A stretch of 64,000 nt of DNA, from NCBI RefSeq assembly GCF_000014865.1, contig NC_008576.1, forward strand, positions 1,393,501 through 1,457,500. Reading direction: 5' to 3'. Position 1 is the stretch's first letter. Each line of letters opens with the position of its first letter. Both the position numbers and the translations under genes were made by a program. Shown in pieces: positions 45,145 through 58,100 of this stretch. The notes beneath the pieces were generated by a model. It made no database searches. It worked only from the letters and a program-made list of their open reading frames with translations, and was not told the origin of the DNA. Source of the stretch: Magnetococcus marinus MC-1 (lineage in GTDB: Bacteria > Pseudomonadota > Magnetococcia > Magnetococcales > Magnetococcaceae).

Positions 45145-47385
45145 TTATTGAAACCAATCCGTCCAAAAGGGCTTGTTGGCCTGGGCCACATAGTCACGGG
45201 GGTCAATATAGGGTAGTGCCTGGGTCTGTTGCGCGGATTGGCGCCTCAAACTGGGCGCCTGTTGGGGCGCGGCCTGGGGCGCGATGCCTCCCATTTGGGC
45301 GATACCAATCTGCCGGTTTAACTGATGCGCCAATTTTTGGCGCATGGGCTCCGCTTGGGCCAGGGAGGGAAATTGCCAGAGATAGAGCCCGTTCCATTGG
45401 GTGCCTTGCTGATCCTGATAGGCGGTGGCGTAGGGTTGATAGCCCTGTTTACGCAGCTGTTGCATCTGTTGCTCCAGCTGCTGGGGATTTTGATAAGCCC
45501 CTAAGTGCAGGGTGTAGTAGCTCGCTTGTTGTGGAATGGGCTGGGGGCGCTGGGCGAGCCCCCCTTGCATAGGGACCATCGGTTGTTGCTGCGGTGGTTG
45601 TGGGGCAGGCATGGGGCGTGTCCCTTGGGGGGGTAGGGCGGTGGCTGCTTGCGGGTAGATAATGGCATTGTCGGGCATCTGGTCATTACCGCCAGCCCAC
45701 TCTAACCAGCTGCTTACTTGCTTCCACAAACCTGTTTTGGGCAGTTCCACGCCCTGATAGTGCTGGGCGGTAAAATGGGGTTGCCCCCCCATTTGTAGGC
45801 TACCATAACGCAAAGCCGCATGATGGGAAAGATGGCTGTGCATCTTATTAACTTCATAAAAAAGCTTGTTATTGGCTTGAGCCAGATTGGAATAAATTTG
45901 TTGGGTTAAGGTGGGTAAGGGGGCGTCGAGTTGAAAATTTTCAACGGGATCAATGCCGATGGCGGTGTAGAGCTTACCCAGCACATTTTGGTATTCGGAG
46001 TAAGAAATTAAACTGCGAACATATTCCGATACTTGGTTGGCTTCGCTAATAACCAGCTCCAAATCACTTTTGGCGCGGGTTTTTGACTCCAACGAAACAT
46101 GGTTAAGAATGCGCGTGTTGACATTGTTCATGCGCAACGATAGGTCGTAGTTCTGCATGGAGAGCCGCACCCGCTGCTGGGCAATATGCACCTGGGTCAT
46201 GATGGATACGGTCATGGCCAGACGGCGCAGCTCTTCTAGGTGGTTTTTGTCCTTTGCCAGCTTCATGGCCTCTTCGGCGCTAAACATCTGCACCAGGTTG
46301 CTGGAAAACTGCGACGCCAGGGTGTTCCAGGTGTCGTTGAGCAGCAGTTCATTGCTGCTCCAGTTAAAGCCACCAGCCAGTTCGATATTGGGGAACTTGC
46401 GCAGATAGGCAATCTGCATATCTTCGGCAGAGATTCTTAATTTATAATCCGCTTGGCGCAGCTCTGGGCGATTAAACAGGGCCATGCGTATCAGGTCGCG
46501 CCCCTGTAAAAAGAGGATCGGGTCCAATACCGGCATGGGCTCTGGGGGTAGAAACAGCTTATAGTCGGTGCCGGGTTTAAGGTTCATCAACGCCGCCAGT
46601 TGGGATTTGGCGTTCCACACCATATGGCGCATGCCGGCGACCTTGCGCTCCAGCTCCATCAGGGTACGTTGATACTCCAACGCTTTGACGGGGCTCTGCA
46701 AGCGGCGCTGTTCCAACTGTTGCGAGGCGGAAAGTGCCTTTTTAATGCGCCAATCCAACTGGTTTAGGCGTTCTTCTACCTTAGTGGCGGCCACTGCTTG
46801 CCAATAGGCATTGCGTACCTCTTCCACAATCTGTTGCACAATGCGGCGGCGGCTCTCCTGGGCGATCTGCTGGCGATCCTTGGCTTGGCGAATGCGCGCG
46901 TAGCTTACGCCGTAGTCCAACACATTCCACACCACCTGTAGGTTGGCGGTGACACTATCTTTGCTGTCCGAGCTAGAGGGTTGGCTGCTGATGGCTCCAT
47001 CAATCGGATTGGCGCTATAACTGCCGGGCTCATTGTTGCGATGGGTTAGCCCATAGCTTGTGTTAACCTGAGGGAACAAGGCATATTTCGCATAATCTGC
47101 TTCACCAGCGGAGATGCTCTCCTCCATGAGGGCGACGCGCTTCTCTAGGTTTAACTTAATGGCACGGGCCATTGCTTCATAGAGGGTAATGGGTTGGTTG
47201 GTGCTGTTCCATTGTTGGTTGGCGGTGAGAATCTCCAAATCCGAGAGCATCCGGTTGGCCACATCGCCATCGCGAACCGGCTCATACTGGGTTGAGCACG
47301 CCGCAAGGGTCGCTGCGATGGATAAAAGCGCAACTTGCCATGCCTTTTTTGCCCTGGAACGGTGTCGTCTCTGTTGTGCGCTCAC
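45145..47385 (-). CDS. TolC-family outer-membrane factor with C-terminal SPOR-like domain
   Basis: Lipoprotein-type precursor of 746 residues: signal LSIAATLAACS with lipobox LAAC. The TolC/OEP core (~65-480) has two coiled-coil halves (ALFPQVNTSYGLTHRN, VVWNVLDYGVSYARIRQAKDR, MALFNRPELRQADYKLRISAEDM, LRKFPNIELAGGFNWSSN). A long Gln/Pro-rich linker (~560-625) leads to a ~75-residue SPOR-like domain (~628-705; YYTLHLGAYQNPQQLEQQMQQLRKQGY, LYLWQFPSLAQAEPMRQKLA). SPOR domains bind denuded septal peptidoglycan. Such a domain on a TolC protein is unusual and could localise the channel. GTG start at 47385 with GGGGAAT upstream. It is the first gene of the operon with the M50-HlyD fusion, 42 bases apart. 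Confidence 0.85.
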   Translation of the reverse strand: MSAQQRRHRSRAKKAWQVALLSIAATLAACSTQYEPVRDGDVANRMLSDLEILTANQQWNSTNQPITLYEAMARAIKLNLEKRVALMEESISAGEADYAKYALFPQVNTSYGLTHRNNEPGSYSANPIDGAISSQPSSSDSKDSVTANLQVVWNVLDYGVSYARIRQAKDRQQIAQESRRRIVQQIVEEVRNAYWQAVAATKVEERLNQLDWRIKKALSASQQLEQRRLQSPVKALEYQRTLMELERKVAGMRHMVWNAKSQLAALMNLKPGTDYKLFLPPEPMPVLDPILFLQGRDLIRMALFNRPELRQADYKLRISAEDMQIAYLRKFPNIELAGGFNWSSNELLLNDTWNTLASQFSSNLVQMFSAEEAMKLAKDKNHLEELRRLAMTVSIMTQVHIAQQRVRLSMQNYDLSLRMNNVNTRILNHVSLESKTRAKSDLELVISEANQVSEYVRSLISYSEYQNVLGKLYTAIGIDPVENFQLDAPLPTLTQQIYSNLAQANNKLFYEVNKMHSHLSHHAALRYGSLQMGGQPHFTAQHYQGVELPKTGLWKQVSSWLEWAGGNDQMPDNAIIYPQAATALPPQGTRPMPAPQPPQQQPMVPMQGGLAQRPQPIPQQASYYTLHLGAYQNPQQLEQQMQQLRKQGYQPYATAYQDQQGTQWNGLYLWQFPSLAQAEPMRQKLAHQLNRQIGIAQMGGIAPQAAPQQAPSLRRQSAQQTQALPYIDPRDYVAQANKPFWTDWFQ

Positions 47386-47619
47386 GGAACATTCCCCAAA
47401 AAAAGTCTGCGTGTTTAAATGGATAGCAATGAATTACGCAAACTGAAACATCTAAGCACCCTGCCAATACCTCATTCAATGGGTAGTCTTTGCAAATAAT
47501 GCACCATCATTTCACTCCATAAAATTGAGCGGCGGTGTGCATTTTACTTATGCTCAGCCGCTCAAGTGCCGATGGAAAAACCAGAGGGCGCTATTTTTTT
47601 TCTACCCCCCCGAGGAATA
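47386..47619. promoter_or_regulatory. divergent promoter region of the secretion locus
   Basis: About 230 bases separate the divergent TolC-SPOR/M50 operon and the small HlyD gene, so both halves of the putative system can be co-regulated from here. It is AT-rich in the middle (47430-47560). I cannot assign specific boxes. GAGGAATA just before 47620 is the HlyD ribosome site. Confidence 0.5.
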
Positions 47620-48357
47620 ATGAGTGGTTTAAAGTTTGTCCATTATGTTGCGCTGCTGCTGATCGGTCTGGTACCGGTTGGTGCCTATGGTGACTCTACG
47701 CAATTGGTTCGCGGTATGCTGATCGCGAAGCAAAAAGCGGTGCTCTCCAGCGGGTTAAGTGCCATTATCCTCGATGTTAATGTCCGTTTTGGGGGGCGTT
47801 TTCAGACGGGCCAAACCCTTGTGCAATACGACTGCAACACCTCTTATGCCATGCTTAAGAAGGCCAATGCCGAGTTGGCCGGGGCGCAAGCGAAGCATCA
47901 AAACAATCAACTGCAAAGCCAATATGGGTCAGTAGGTTCTCTTGAAATAAGCCTGAGCGCGGCAGATGTGGCGAAGTTTGAAGCCGAGAAAGAGCAGATA
48001 GAGATTGCGGTCAGCCGGTGCAATCTGCTGGCCCCGTTTTCAGGTCGCGTGGTCAAGCTACATGTGGATCCCCACCAGTTTATCCGCGAAGGCGAACCCT
48101 TGATGGAGGTGGTGAACGATAGCAGTTTGGAGGTGATGATGTATGTGCCTTCAGAGTGGTTACAATGGTTGACCCCGCGTCACTCCTTTACCTTAAATGT
48201 GACGGAGACCTTAAACAGCTATGGGGGCAAGATTGATGTGATCGGTGCCACCGTGGATGCCGCCAGTCGCACGGTTGAGCTACGTGGTGTGCTGGACCGT
48301 CCTGCTCGGGAGCTTATTCCGGGCATGTCGGGTTCGGTGAAGTTTTCAGCACACTAA
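47620..48357 (+). CDS. Small periplasmic HlyD-family adaptor
   Basis: Exported adaptor of ~245 residues. The start at 47620 (GAGGAA upstream) gives a signal peptide (FVHYVALLLIGLVPVGAYG). The mature part has the first lipoyl half (AKQKAVLSSGLSAIILDVNVRFGGRFQTGQTLVQYD), a short helical hairpin (~85-140), the second lipoyl half (CNLLAPFSGRVVKLHVDPHQFIREGEPLMEVVND) and a beta-barrel domain ending GMSGSVKF. It has no transmembrane anchor beyond the signal and is shorter than usual adaptors. It should pair with a TolC-type duct; the divergent TolC-SPOR gene is the obvious partner. Confidence 0.85.
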   Translation: MSGLKFVHYVALLLIGLVPVGAYGDSTQLVRGMLIAKQKAVLSSGLSAIILDVNVRFGGRFQTGQTLVQYDCNTSYAMLKKANAELAGAQAKHQNNQLQSQYGSVGSLEISLSAADVAKFEAEKEQIEIAVSRCNLLAPFSGRVVKLHVDPHQFIREGEPLMEVVNDSSLEVMMYVPSEWLQWLTPRHSFTLNVTETLNSYGGKIDVIGATVDAASRTVELRGVLDRPARELIPGMSGSVKFSAH

Positions 48358-49134
48358 ATGAAGCGGCGGTTTTTTTGGGGGGGCATGCTTTGGCCTTTCT
48401 GCCATCGATTGGCAGGAATGTCTGCGGTCATGATGGGTGTGTAAACCGAGTGTTACCATAGCGGACTGAATATGGAGTGTTATGTTCTTATAACCGCATA
48501 ACAGAGTTTGGTAATAAAGTAAAATGTATCCGTGGATTTTCCAAAAAGGAGAGATTTCGGTTTCTTAATTAAGAGGGGGGTAAAAAAGGTGGCTCAAGCG
48601 GTTGGGTGAATGGGGGTGGGGTGTTGGTTTGTTTGGTGAATATCGTGATATCCTTATGTTATTTATAGGTTTAATTTGCGTTGTGTGGGGAGCTTTGCGC
48701 AGGTGTATGGGCAGGGTTGTGTTATTAAATGACGGTGAAATTTTGATCAAATTCGTGTTTTTAAAGGGTTACAATAGAATATCGCGCATGGAACGGTTCG
48801 TATAATAACGACTGTCTCATTGCAATTATTCGGGATATGCGTCATTCTGATAAAGAGGTGCTTTGTTTGTGGTGTGCTCTGCCACACGACATTGTGGTGT
48901 GCTGAGCAGACGCAGCTTGTTTTTCCTGGTGGTTGGTTTTGTTAAAAATGGACCGTTATTTGTGGTTTGGGTGAAACTAACACCCTGCTGACGGTCCCAC
49001 ATACCCAGGCGTTTGGTGGTGGCGCGGAACCGGTTCGGTTTAAAATCGCGCAGCTAAAACCTGCTGAGTACGAGTTGGGCGATTGTATTAATTGATACTC
49101 ACGATCTTGAGCAAATTGACGATGGAGATCATCC
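48358..49134. promoter_or_regulatory. long leader region upstream of the giant adhesin gene
   Basis: About 780 bases without a convincing gene. It holds several AT-rich stretches and an inverted repeat GTTATG...CATAAC near 48479-48502. A 67-codon plus-strand frame (48602-48805) is strongly hydrophobic but has no domain. The size allows a long 5' leader or complex regulation of the adhesin. GGAGATCATCC at about 49120-49132 is the likely ribosome site. Confidence 0.5.
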
Positions 49135-52100
49135 ATGGCTACTGAGATGAAAAATCATACCAATCCCAAGCAAACCTTGCGCGCCTTGATGCTCGCCCTT
49201 GAGCCGAGGCTTATGTACGATGCGGCGGGTCTGGTTGCGGTTATGGATCTCTCCCAAGATATGGATGCCCATGACGCGCTGCTGGAAACAGCGGATGGTG
49301 CGGCGGTGGATCTGCCCACAGAGCGCCAAGTGGTGTTTGTGGATAGCCAAGTAGAGGGCTATGAGGCCATTGTGGATTCGGCTTCTCACTATGCCGATGT
49401 CTACCTGCTTGAGGGTGGGCAGGATGGTCTGGACCAGATCTCCTCGGTGCTCTCTTCCTACAGCAATCTCGATTCTGTACACATTATTTCCCACGGCGGC
49501 CCGGGTCAGTTGGAGCTGGGGGATACGACCATAGATAGCCAACAGTTGGCTGCCCGTGCCGATCAACTGTTGGGTTGGACCGATGCGCTCTCCAGCGACG
49601 CCGATATTCTGCTCTATGGTTGCGATGTCGCCCAGGGTGCCGAGGGTCTCCAATTTGTCAACCTGATGGGGCAGTTGACCGGGGCCGATGTGGCCGCTTC
49701 CGATGATGCGACCAGTTCGGATGCCGCCAGCGGTGATATGGATTTGGAGGTGCAGAGTGGCACCATTGAGAGCCGTACCCTCCAGGGGCTTAAGCTCTCA
49801 ACCGTGCTGGCCACCAATAACCTGCCCATCGCCAACAATGATACCATGGTGGTGCAAGCCCAAGAGGGTGGAGCCACCATACAGACCACCGATGTGCGGC
49901 TTAATGATTCCGATGCCGATGGGGATACGCTCTATGTCACAGAGTACATTGGGGCTTCGGAGAGTGATGACGGCATTCTTACCAGCAAAGGCGGTTTAGT
50001 GACCTTTGTGGGGGAGGGTCAGTTTGAATATACCCCGCCAGCGGGTGATTTTTATGGGACGGATAGCTTTCAATATAAGGTGATGGATAGCCAGGGTGGT
50101 ACCAGTGCCTCGTATGCCACGGTGACCATTGTGGTGGCCAATGTGGCGGATCTGCCCGAGGCCGACGACTATGATGCCCCCAGTGGCCAAGAGGGAAACA
50201 GCGTCACCATTAGCATTGCCGGTTCCTTAGAGGGTTTATTGAGCGATGCCGACACCCCCTATACCGATGGTGTTACCCAACTTATGGGCAGCGCACCGAT
50301 CATTACCGGGGTGGTGGTCAACCAGCCTGCCGGTGGGGTGGGCACGGTTGCGCTCAACGGTGCAGGGGATGCGTTTGTCTTTACCCCCACAGCGGGCTGG
50401 AGTGGTACAACCTCGTTTGATTACCAAATTCAGGATGGTGATACCGGCCTGACCACCACCGGCACGGTAAACATTGTGCTTACCCCCAGCAATGCTGCGG
50501 CGCCTGTTATGGACAATAGCGGCGCCCCCTATGTGGATACCATCGCTGAGGACAATACCACCTCTGCCGGTACCAGCGTCAGCACCCTGTTGAGCCGCCT
50601 CGCGGCGGTGGTGACGGATGCCGATGACAACAGCTACTACACCACCGAGGTGGGTATTGCCGTGACCAGTGTGGATAATACCAATGGTAGCTGGGAGTAT
50701 TCGGTGGATGCAGGGGTGACATGGCTGGATTTTGCGACCGATGGTGGTGTGGCTGCGGCGGGGGTGGCCGATGATACCAGCGCGGTGCTGTTGGACAGCA
50801 GCGCCTTGATCCGCTTTGTGCCTGATGCCGATTATAATACCGACGATATGGACAGCAGCACGGCTTTGGTTCCGGTTGACGGTTTGACCTTCCGCGCTTG
50901 GGACCAGAGCGACAACTTTGCCAGCGGTACCACGGCGGTAAATGTGTCGGTCAATGGTGGTACCACCGCCTACAGCACCGCAGCAGAGACGGCTCAGTTT
51001 AGTGTGAGTGCGGTCAATGATTTAGCAACCATTACCGTGGTAGAAGGCGAGGCTAGCCAGAGCTATATAGAGAACGATGTCGCCCTTCCCGACGGGGATG
51101 TGATCGCGGATGGTACGGTTGACGTAGCCCTTGCCATCGACAGCACCATCGTGAGCGCCTTTAGCGATGAGAGCAGCGATGAAGATACCCAGATGCAGCT
51201 CACCATCACCGCCAGCAATGGTACCCTGCAATTTGCCGACAGTGTCGCGGGTGCCGCCATTGACCTGAGTGATATTGATGGGGGTGGTGAGGCGGTTACC
51301 CTGGTCTTGGGTGCCAACACAGGGCACTCCTCAAAATTGATTATTGAGGGTGCGGAGTCGGATATCAACCGCCTGTTTGATGCGGCCAACACCAACTATT
51401 TGGCATGGTATCCCGCCCAGAATTTTGATGGTACCGCGACCATTACCTTTTCGCTCAGCGATGTGGTAAGCGGTTCTTCCAACTACGGTTCGGGTACCCA
51501 GCCAGCGGCTACGGCGGTGATAACCGCCACCACCACCGGCACCAATGATGCCCCCTCTTTTGTCAGTAATACCACCGATCCTGCGGCCATTTTAGAGGAT
51601 ACGGCGGATGCTGATAATGCTGGCATTAAGGTCTCTGCTTTGGTGGGTAGTGCCATCTATGACATGGATAGTGTGGCCGGTCAGGCTGAGGATGGGATTG
51701 CCATTACCGCCTCGACCCAGACAGCGGATGCCACGGGTAAATGGCAATATCGTCTCTCCGATAGCGATGCTTGGGTAGATCTTGGTGTGGTTGCCGAAGA
51801 TAGTGCTACGCTGCTCAGTGCCGATGCCTCCGTGCGCTACCTTGGCGAAGCCGATGAGGCGGGCAGTGCGACCTTGACCATCAAGGCGTGGGATGGCTCA
51901 GCGGGTGCCAATGGGGATGCGGCGGTGGACACCACCGCAGGGAGTGCCTACAGCGCCACCACCAAAACCGTTACCCAGTCCATCACCGCGGTGAACGATG
52001 CCAGCACCTTCTCCTTAGGGGGCGGCGCCTTTACCAGTGACACGGTTGTCTATACAGAAGATGCCACGGTCACTTTTGATGGAGTGGATGCGGGTCTTCT

Positions 52101-55100
52101 CGTCATCGCCGATGTGGATGGGGATTATGATGGGGATAGTTCGGACAAAATCAGCGTAACCCTGCGTGTCACCAAGGGCACCCTGACCCTAGGTGACGCC
52201 GCAGCGGTTGCGGGTGAGGTGGGTGATGGTACCGACACCCTTACCGTCACCGACACCGCCGCCAACATCACGGCGGCATTGGATGGCTTGGTCTATACCC
52301 CCGAGGCGGATCTGGATACCGATGATACCCTGACCATCACTGTGGACGATGGCGGTACCACCACCAATGGTGGGGTTAAGGTGAGCAGTGCCACCATTCT
52401 CCTGGATGTCACGGCGGCCAACGACGCCCCCACACTTACGGAGGTCAACGCCCCTGCGGCCATTCTTGAAGATGTGACCAGTGGCAACAATCCTGGTTTT
52501 AGTGTGGCAAGCTTGTTGACCGGTCAGTTTGAGGATGTGGATAGCCAAAGCACCGGGCAGGGGATTGCCATTACCGGTGTGGGTGGTGCCAGTGGGGAGG
52601 GTAGTTGGTCCTATAAATTGAGCAGTCAAGCGACCACTTGGACCGATCTGCCGGCGGATTTGGCGGTGGATAGTGCGCTGTTGTTGAGTGATACAGCCAT
52701 GTTGCGCTTTACCCCGGCGGCCAACGAGACCGATGCGGGCACCCTAAACATTGCTGCGTGGGATCAAAGTGACGGCGGCGATGCTGGTGAGCGGGCCGAT
52801 CTTACCGTAACCGGTGGTGCGACCGCCTTTAGCGCGGTGCTGGCCGATGGTTTGGCGCAGGCGATTACAGCGGTTAATGATGCCCCCGCTATGAGCTATG
52901 ATGGTGAGGCATTGACCGCCAGCAGCAGCTTAACCGGTCGCGAAGATACCGATGCTGGGGCGATTGTATTAAGCGGTGATACCGCCCCGTTGGCGGTGGA
53001 AAGTGTGGATGGTAGCGCCGAGAGTGTGACCGTCACCTTTAGGGTTGCCACCGGCACCCTCTCGCTGGACGATGCGTCCAAGGTGATCCTTACGGCCAAT
53101 GGTTACGATTTTAATGCCACCGAGACCGAGCTGGTGCTCACCGGTACCATTGCGGATATTAATGATGCTTTGGATGAAGCCGATGCCCTTATCTACACCC
53201 CAGATGATGGGGAGACCAATCCGCTGGATGACACCCTGACCATCGTGGTCAATGATGGCGTGGCGGAGAGCACCCAGACTGTGGCGCTGCTCAATGTGCG
53301 TGAGAATGGGGCACCGACTCTGACCAAGAATGATAGCACCGCTGCGGATGTTGCCACCATTACGGTGGCCGAAGAGACCGCCTACCGTCTCGATGGTTCC
53401 GCGGCGGGTGTGCCCATTTTGGTGGTGGCCGATGAGGACGCCCCTGAGTTGATGGTTACCCTGAGCACCGCCAATGGGGGCACCTTTGCGCTGGACAGTG
53501 CCGATGGTTTGACCATTTTGAGTGGGGGTTCTGGTAGTGACTCGATGCAACTGCTGGGTTCTGCCGAGGACCTCAACAACGCCTTGGCGACCTTAACCTA
53601 TACCGGGCCTACCGATTTGGTGGGGGTGGCGGCAGATACCATTACCATTGAGGTCGATGATCAGGATCTGACCGGTAGCCTGGAAGAGGGTGTGCAGGAT
53701 AAAGAGGCTGGTTTTGCGCTGCCTTCAGAGAGCATCAGCGTGACTTTGACCAATGTGAATGATGCCCCGGTGGCCTACAGCTTCTCCACCCTTGTGGATG
53801 AGTCTACCGCCGATGCGCCAACCTCGGTCACGGTGGATCTGGATGCCGACCCAGATGCGGATACAAATCCCATCTATAAACAGGACGACCTGCGGACCCT
53901 CGCCAATGAGTCTGAGGATTTGTTGGAAGATACCGCCATTACCGATGCCGACGCTGGCGATACCCACACGGTCTATGTGTGGGATGCTACCGCCAATGCA
54001 GGTGAGGGTGATTGGAGTGATGCGGCGGGTCTGAGTGCAGCGGGTGGCACGGTTACTGTGGATAATGGGACCAACCAGATCACCTATACTCCGGAAGAGG
54101 GCTTCAGTGGCCGCGATACCATCCGCTACTATGTGGTGGACGCCGGCAGTGGTGAGTCCATGGAGAAGAGCATTCAGGTCAACGTGGTCAACACCGTGGA
54201 TGACTCGCCGGAAGCCGTGGATGATAGGGTTACGGTCACAGAAGATACCCTTTCTGCACCCATTGATGTGCTGGCCAATGATACCGGCTTGGATGGTATG
54301 AACATCAATGAGGATTACGGTCGTTTGGTGACCATAACCACCCCGCCTGAGCATGGGACCGCGCTGGCCAATGCCAATGGCACCATTAGTTTTGTGCCCG
54401 AGGCGAACTTTGTTGGCACGGTAACCTTTAGTTACCAAGTACAAGAGAAAAACGCTGTGGGCGTGGGCACTGGGCAGCCCAGCGAAGCGACGGTTACGGT
54501 TGAGGTGATGGGGGTGAACGATGCCCCCGTGGTGGCCATGCCTCTGTACGCCCTAACCGCGATGGAAGATAGCGCCATCGCGGTGCCTGAGGTGATGATT
54601 GCCGATATGGACGATCCCACTGAGAGCACCACCCGTAACGTCAAGGTGGTGGTAAGCAGCAGCAACGGCATGCTTACGCTCAACAGTGCGGGGGTTAATA
54701 TTACCTCAGGTGCCAACGGCAGTAGCAGCAGCCTGACCCTCTATGGAACCCTTGCCAAACTCAACGATGCTTTGGCGACCTTGCAGTATCAAGGCAAAGC
54801 GGGCTTCTTTGGCAACGACACGCTGACGGTGATGGTGGATGACCTAGGCAATAGCTCGGGCGAAGCTAACGGCAGCGCCGTATTGGCCCAGCGTTTGACC
54901 GCGAGCGGTCATGTGGATATTACCGTGACGCCGGTCAATGACGAGCCATCGGCGGCCCAGGATGTGGCAAAAACGGTGGTACAAAACACCCCGCTGACCT
55001 TTAATCCCTTACTCGATTATGTGGATCGTGTGGAGGGGGATAGCGTTAAAGTGGGTAACTTTACCCAGCCGCAGCATGGTGAATTGATCCTCAATAAAGA

Positions 55101-58100
55101 TGGTACCTTTACCTACATTCCCGATATGGATGTTAAAGGGGTCGTGGATCACTTTACCTTTGATGTGGTGGACAGCGGTGGGGCGGAATCCCTGACCTCC
55201 ACCACCGTGACCCTGAGCTTGGTGGCGGCCAACCAGGCCCCAGATGCGCCCGAGATCGTTAAGATGGTGGATGCTGGTGGCACTCTGTCGTTTACCGTGC
55301 TATCGGGCAGCGAGGGTGACGAGTTTACCGACTATGAAGGGGACACCATGTTTGTGGTGGCGTTTGACAACACCACCACCAATGGTGGCACGGTCAAACT
55401 GCTGCATCCGACCCAGGGTAAACTTCAGTACACGCCCCCAGCGGGCATGACCATTGGTGAAGATACCTTTAGCATTACGGTAGGGGATGTCAACGGTGGG
55501 CTTACGGAGACCACGGTGCGGGTGATCGTGGGGGCACGTAGCAACTATGAGCCCATCGCCGCGAGCGATCATGTCAGCATGGATGAGGATGGGGCACCGC
55601 TGGTGATTGATGTGCTGGCCAATGACTATGACCTGGATAGCGGCACCAATACCGGGCTTAAAATTGGTGCCTTTGACCAAACCACCACCAATGGCGGCAA
55701 GGTTGTGCTGCTGGAAGATGGCACCCTGAAATACACCCCCAAAGCCAATTTTAAGGGTGAAGATACCATTAAATACACCGTAACCGACAGCTTGGGTGCT
55801 TCGTCCAAGGTTGGCATGGTAACGGTCATGGTGAATTCGGTGAACGACGATCCGGTGGCCATGAACGATGCTATTTCCACCGCAGAGGATACCCCGGCCC
55901 TGATTGCCGCCCTTTCCAATGACCATGACTTTAATGACACCGGGGCTTACGGTGGCGAAGGGCTTGCCATTGCCTCGGTGGTGCAGCCTGAGCATGGCAC
56001 CGTCAGCTATGATTCTTTTGGCCGCTTTACCTATACCCCCGATGCCGACTACAACGGTGAAGACAGCTTTGTCTATACCGTGGTGGATAGTGGTGGTAAG
56101 ACCGCCATGGCGACGGTCACCATCAACGTGGCACCGGTTGGGGATAATCCGGTGGCTCGCGATGATATGGTGAACACCGTTGAAGATACCCAGGTTACCA
56201 TCAATGTGTTGGCCAACGACTATGATGTCGAGAATAACGATACCCTGTTTGTGCCCGATTTTACCCAGGGTAGTCATGGTCAAGTGGTTTACATGAGCAA
56301 TGGGGTGCTCAAGTATATTCCCCAGAGCAACTGGTCGGGTACAGACACCTTTAGCTATACCGTCATGGATGGCTTTGGGGGCATGAGCACGGCGATGGTT
56401 ACGGTTAATGTGGCGGCGGCCCCGGATATTCCCGTGGTGGGTAATGACGCTTTGACCACCGCAGAGGATGTGCCCTTGCGCATCAACGTGGCATCGCAGT
56501 TGTTTGCCAATGATAAGGACAGTGATGGGGGCAAAAATACCCTCGCTTTGGTAAGCTTTACCAACCCTCCCGCCAGCACCGGCACGCTGATTGACAATGG
56601 CGATGGTACCTTGACCTTTACCCCCATGGGGGATTGGCATGGCACCACCAACTTTGCCTACACGGTCAAGGGCAGCGGTGGTTTGACCGCGAACGGTACC
56701 GTGACCATTACCGTAACCGCCAGAAACGACGCCCCCACCGTGACCCTGCCCGGTGCAAACCCCAGTGGTGACGAAGATACCCCCATCACCATTACCGGCA
56801 TCTCGGTTGCGGATGTGGATGTGGCCGAAGGGAACGGTATGATGCAGGCGACCCTAACGGTAGGCAATGGTACCTTGACCATGCTCTCCACCGAGGGTTT
56901 GACCTTTATCAGTGGGGCAGATGGTAGTGGCAGTATGACCATTCAGGGCACCCGCACCAACCTGAACAGTGCCATTGGTACCATGACCTATTTGGGCAAT
57001 GCCCACTATAATGGTCAGGATACCATCACCGTAACGGTAAACGATTTGGGCAACTATGGTTCCAGCGCCCAGAGTGTGAGCAAGAGCTTTTATGTCAATG
57101 TGGCCTCGGTGGTGGATGCGCCGATTGTCTCAGACGTTGCGGTAAACTCTGGGGTTGAGGATATCTCCTCGGTGGTGTTGACCGATCAAATGTTCTCGGG
57201 TGGTTTCCTCAATGTGGAGGGCACCGCTGGTCTGGCGCAGATTAAGATTACAGCGTTGCCTTCCGCGATGGCGGGCACGCTGATGTTGGGTGATGCCAAC
57301 GTGGCGGTTGGCGATGTGGTGACCATTTCCCAGTTAGAGGCTGGACAGCTTAAATTTAAGCCCATGGCGAACTGGAACGGTTCTGTCGCTTTTGACTGGA
57401 ACGGTACCCACGAAACGGGTCCGGCCCCCACGTGGTCCGATGAAGCCGCGACCTTTACCCTGCAAGTGGCCGCCGCCAATGATGCCCCAACCCTGAGCTT
57501 GCCCAACACCGTCACCACGGCAGAAGATAGCCCGGTTTCCATTACCGGTATTGCGGTGGCCGATGTGGATGGTGGCAATGTGACGGTGACGGTGCAGGTT
57601 GAAAACGGCGCCTTGACCCTGAACCCGCTGGCGGGTGTTACGGTGAGCGGCAGCGGTAGTGATACCATCACGGTGGTGGGTACCACCACCAATGTCAACA
57701 CCGTGTTGGCTGGCCTGCGTTACCAAGGGGAGAGCTACTATAATGGTGCGGACACCCTAACCGTATCGGTCAATGATGGGGCGAATGGTGGTGGTGAAGC
57801 GTTGACGGTCAACGGTAGTGTCACCATTAATATTACCCCTGTGGCCAACGCTCCAGCGGCGGGTGCCGACAGCTTTAGCTTGAATGAAGATGGTTCGATT
57901 ACGATCACCCAGGCGCAGATGCTGGCCAACGATGTCAATATTGAAGATCCCTCGGTAAGCCTGAGCATTACGGGTGTGTTTAGCCCTGCCAATGGGGCTT
58001 TGGTGAACAACAATGATGGCAGCTACACCTACACCCCGGCGGCCAATTTTAATGGGGTGGATAGCTTCTCTTACACCATTGACAATGGTGCGGGTGGGGC

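Noticed and set aside
55300-56640. 446-codon open frame on the minus strand inside the adhesin gene
   Set aside because: It is one of several long antisense frames caused by the biased codon use of the repeats; His/Gly/Ile-rich composition, no domain and no ribosome site.
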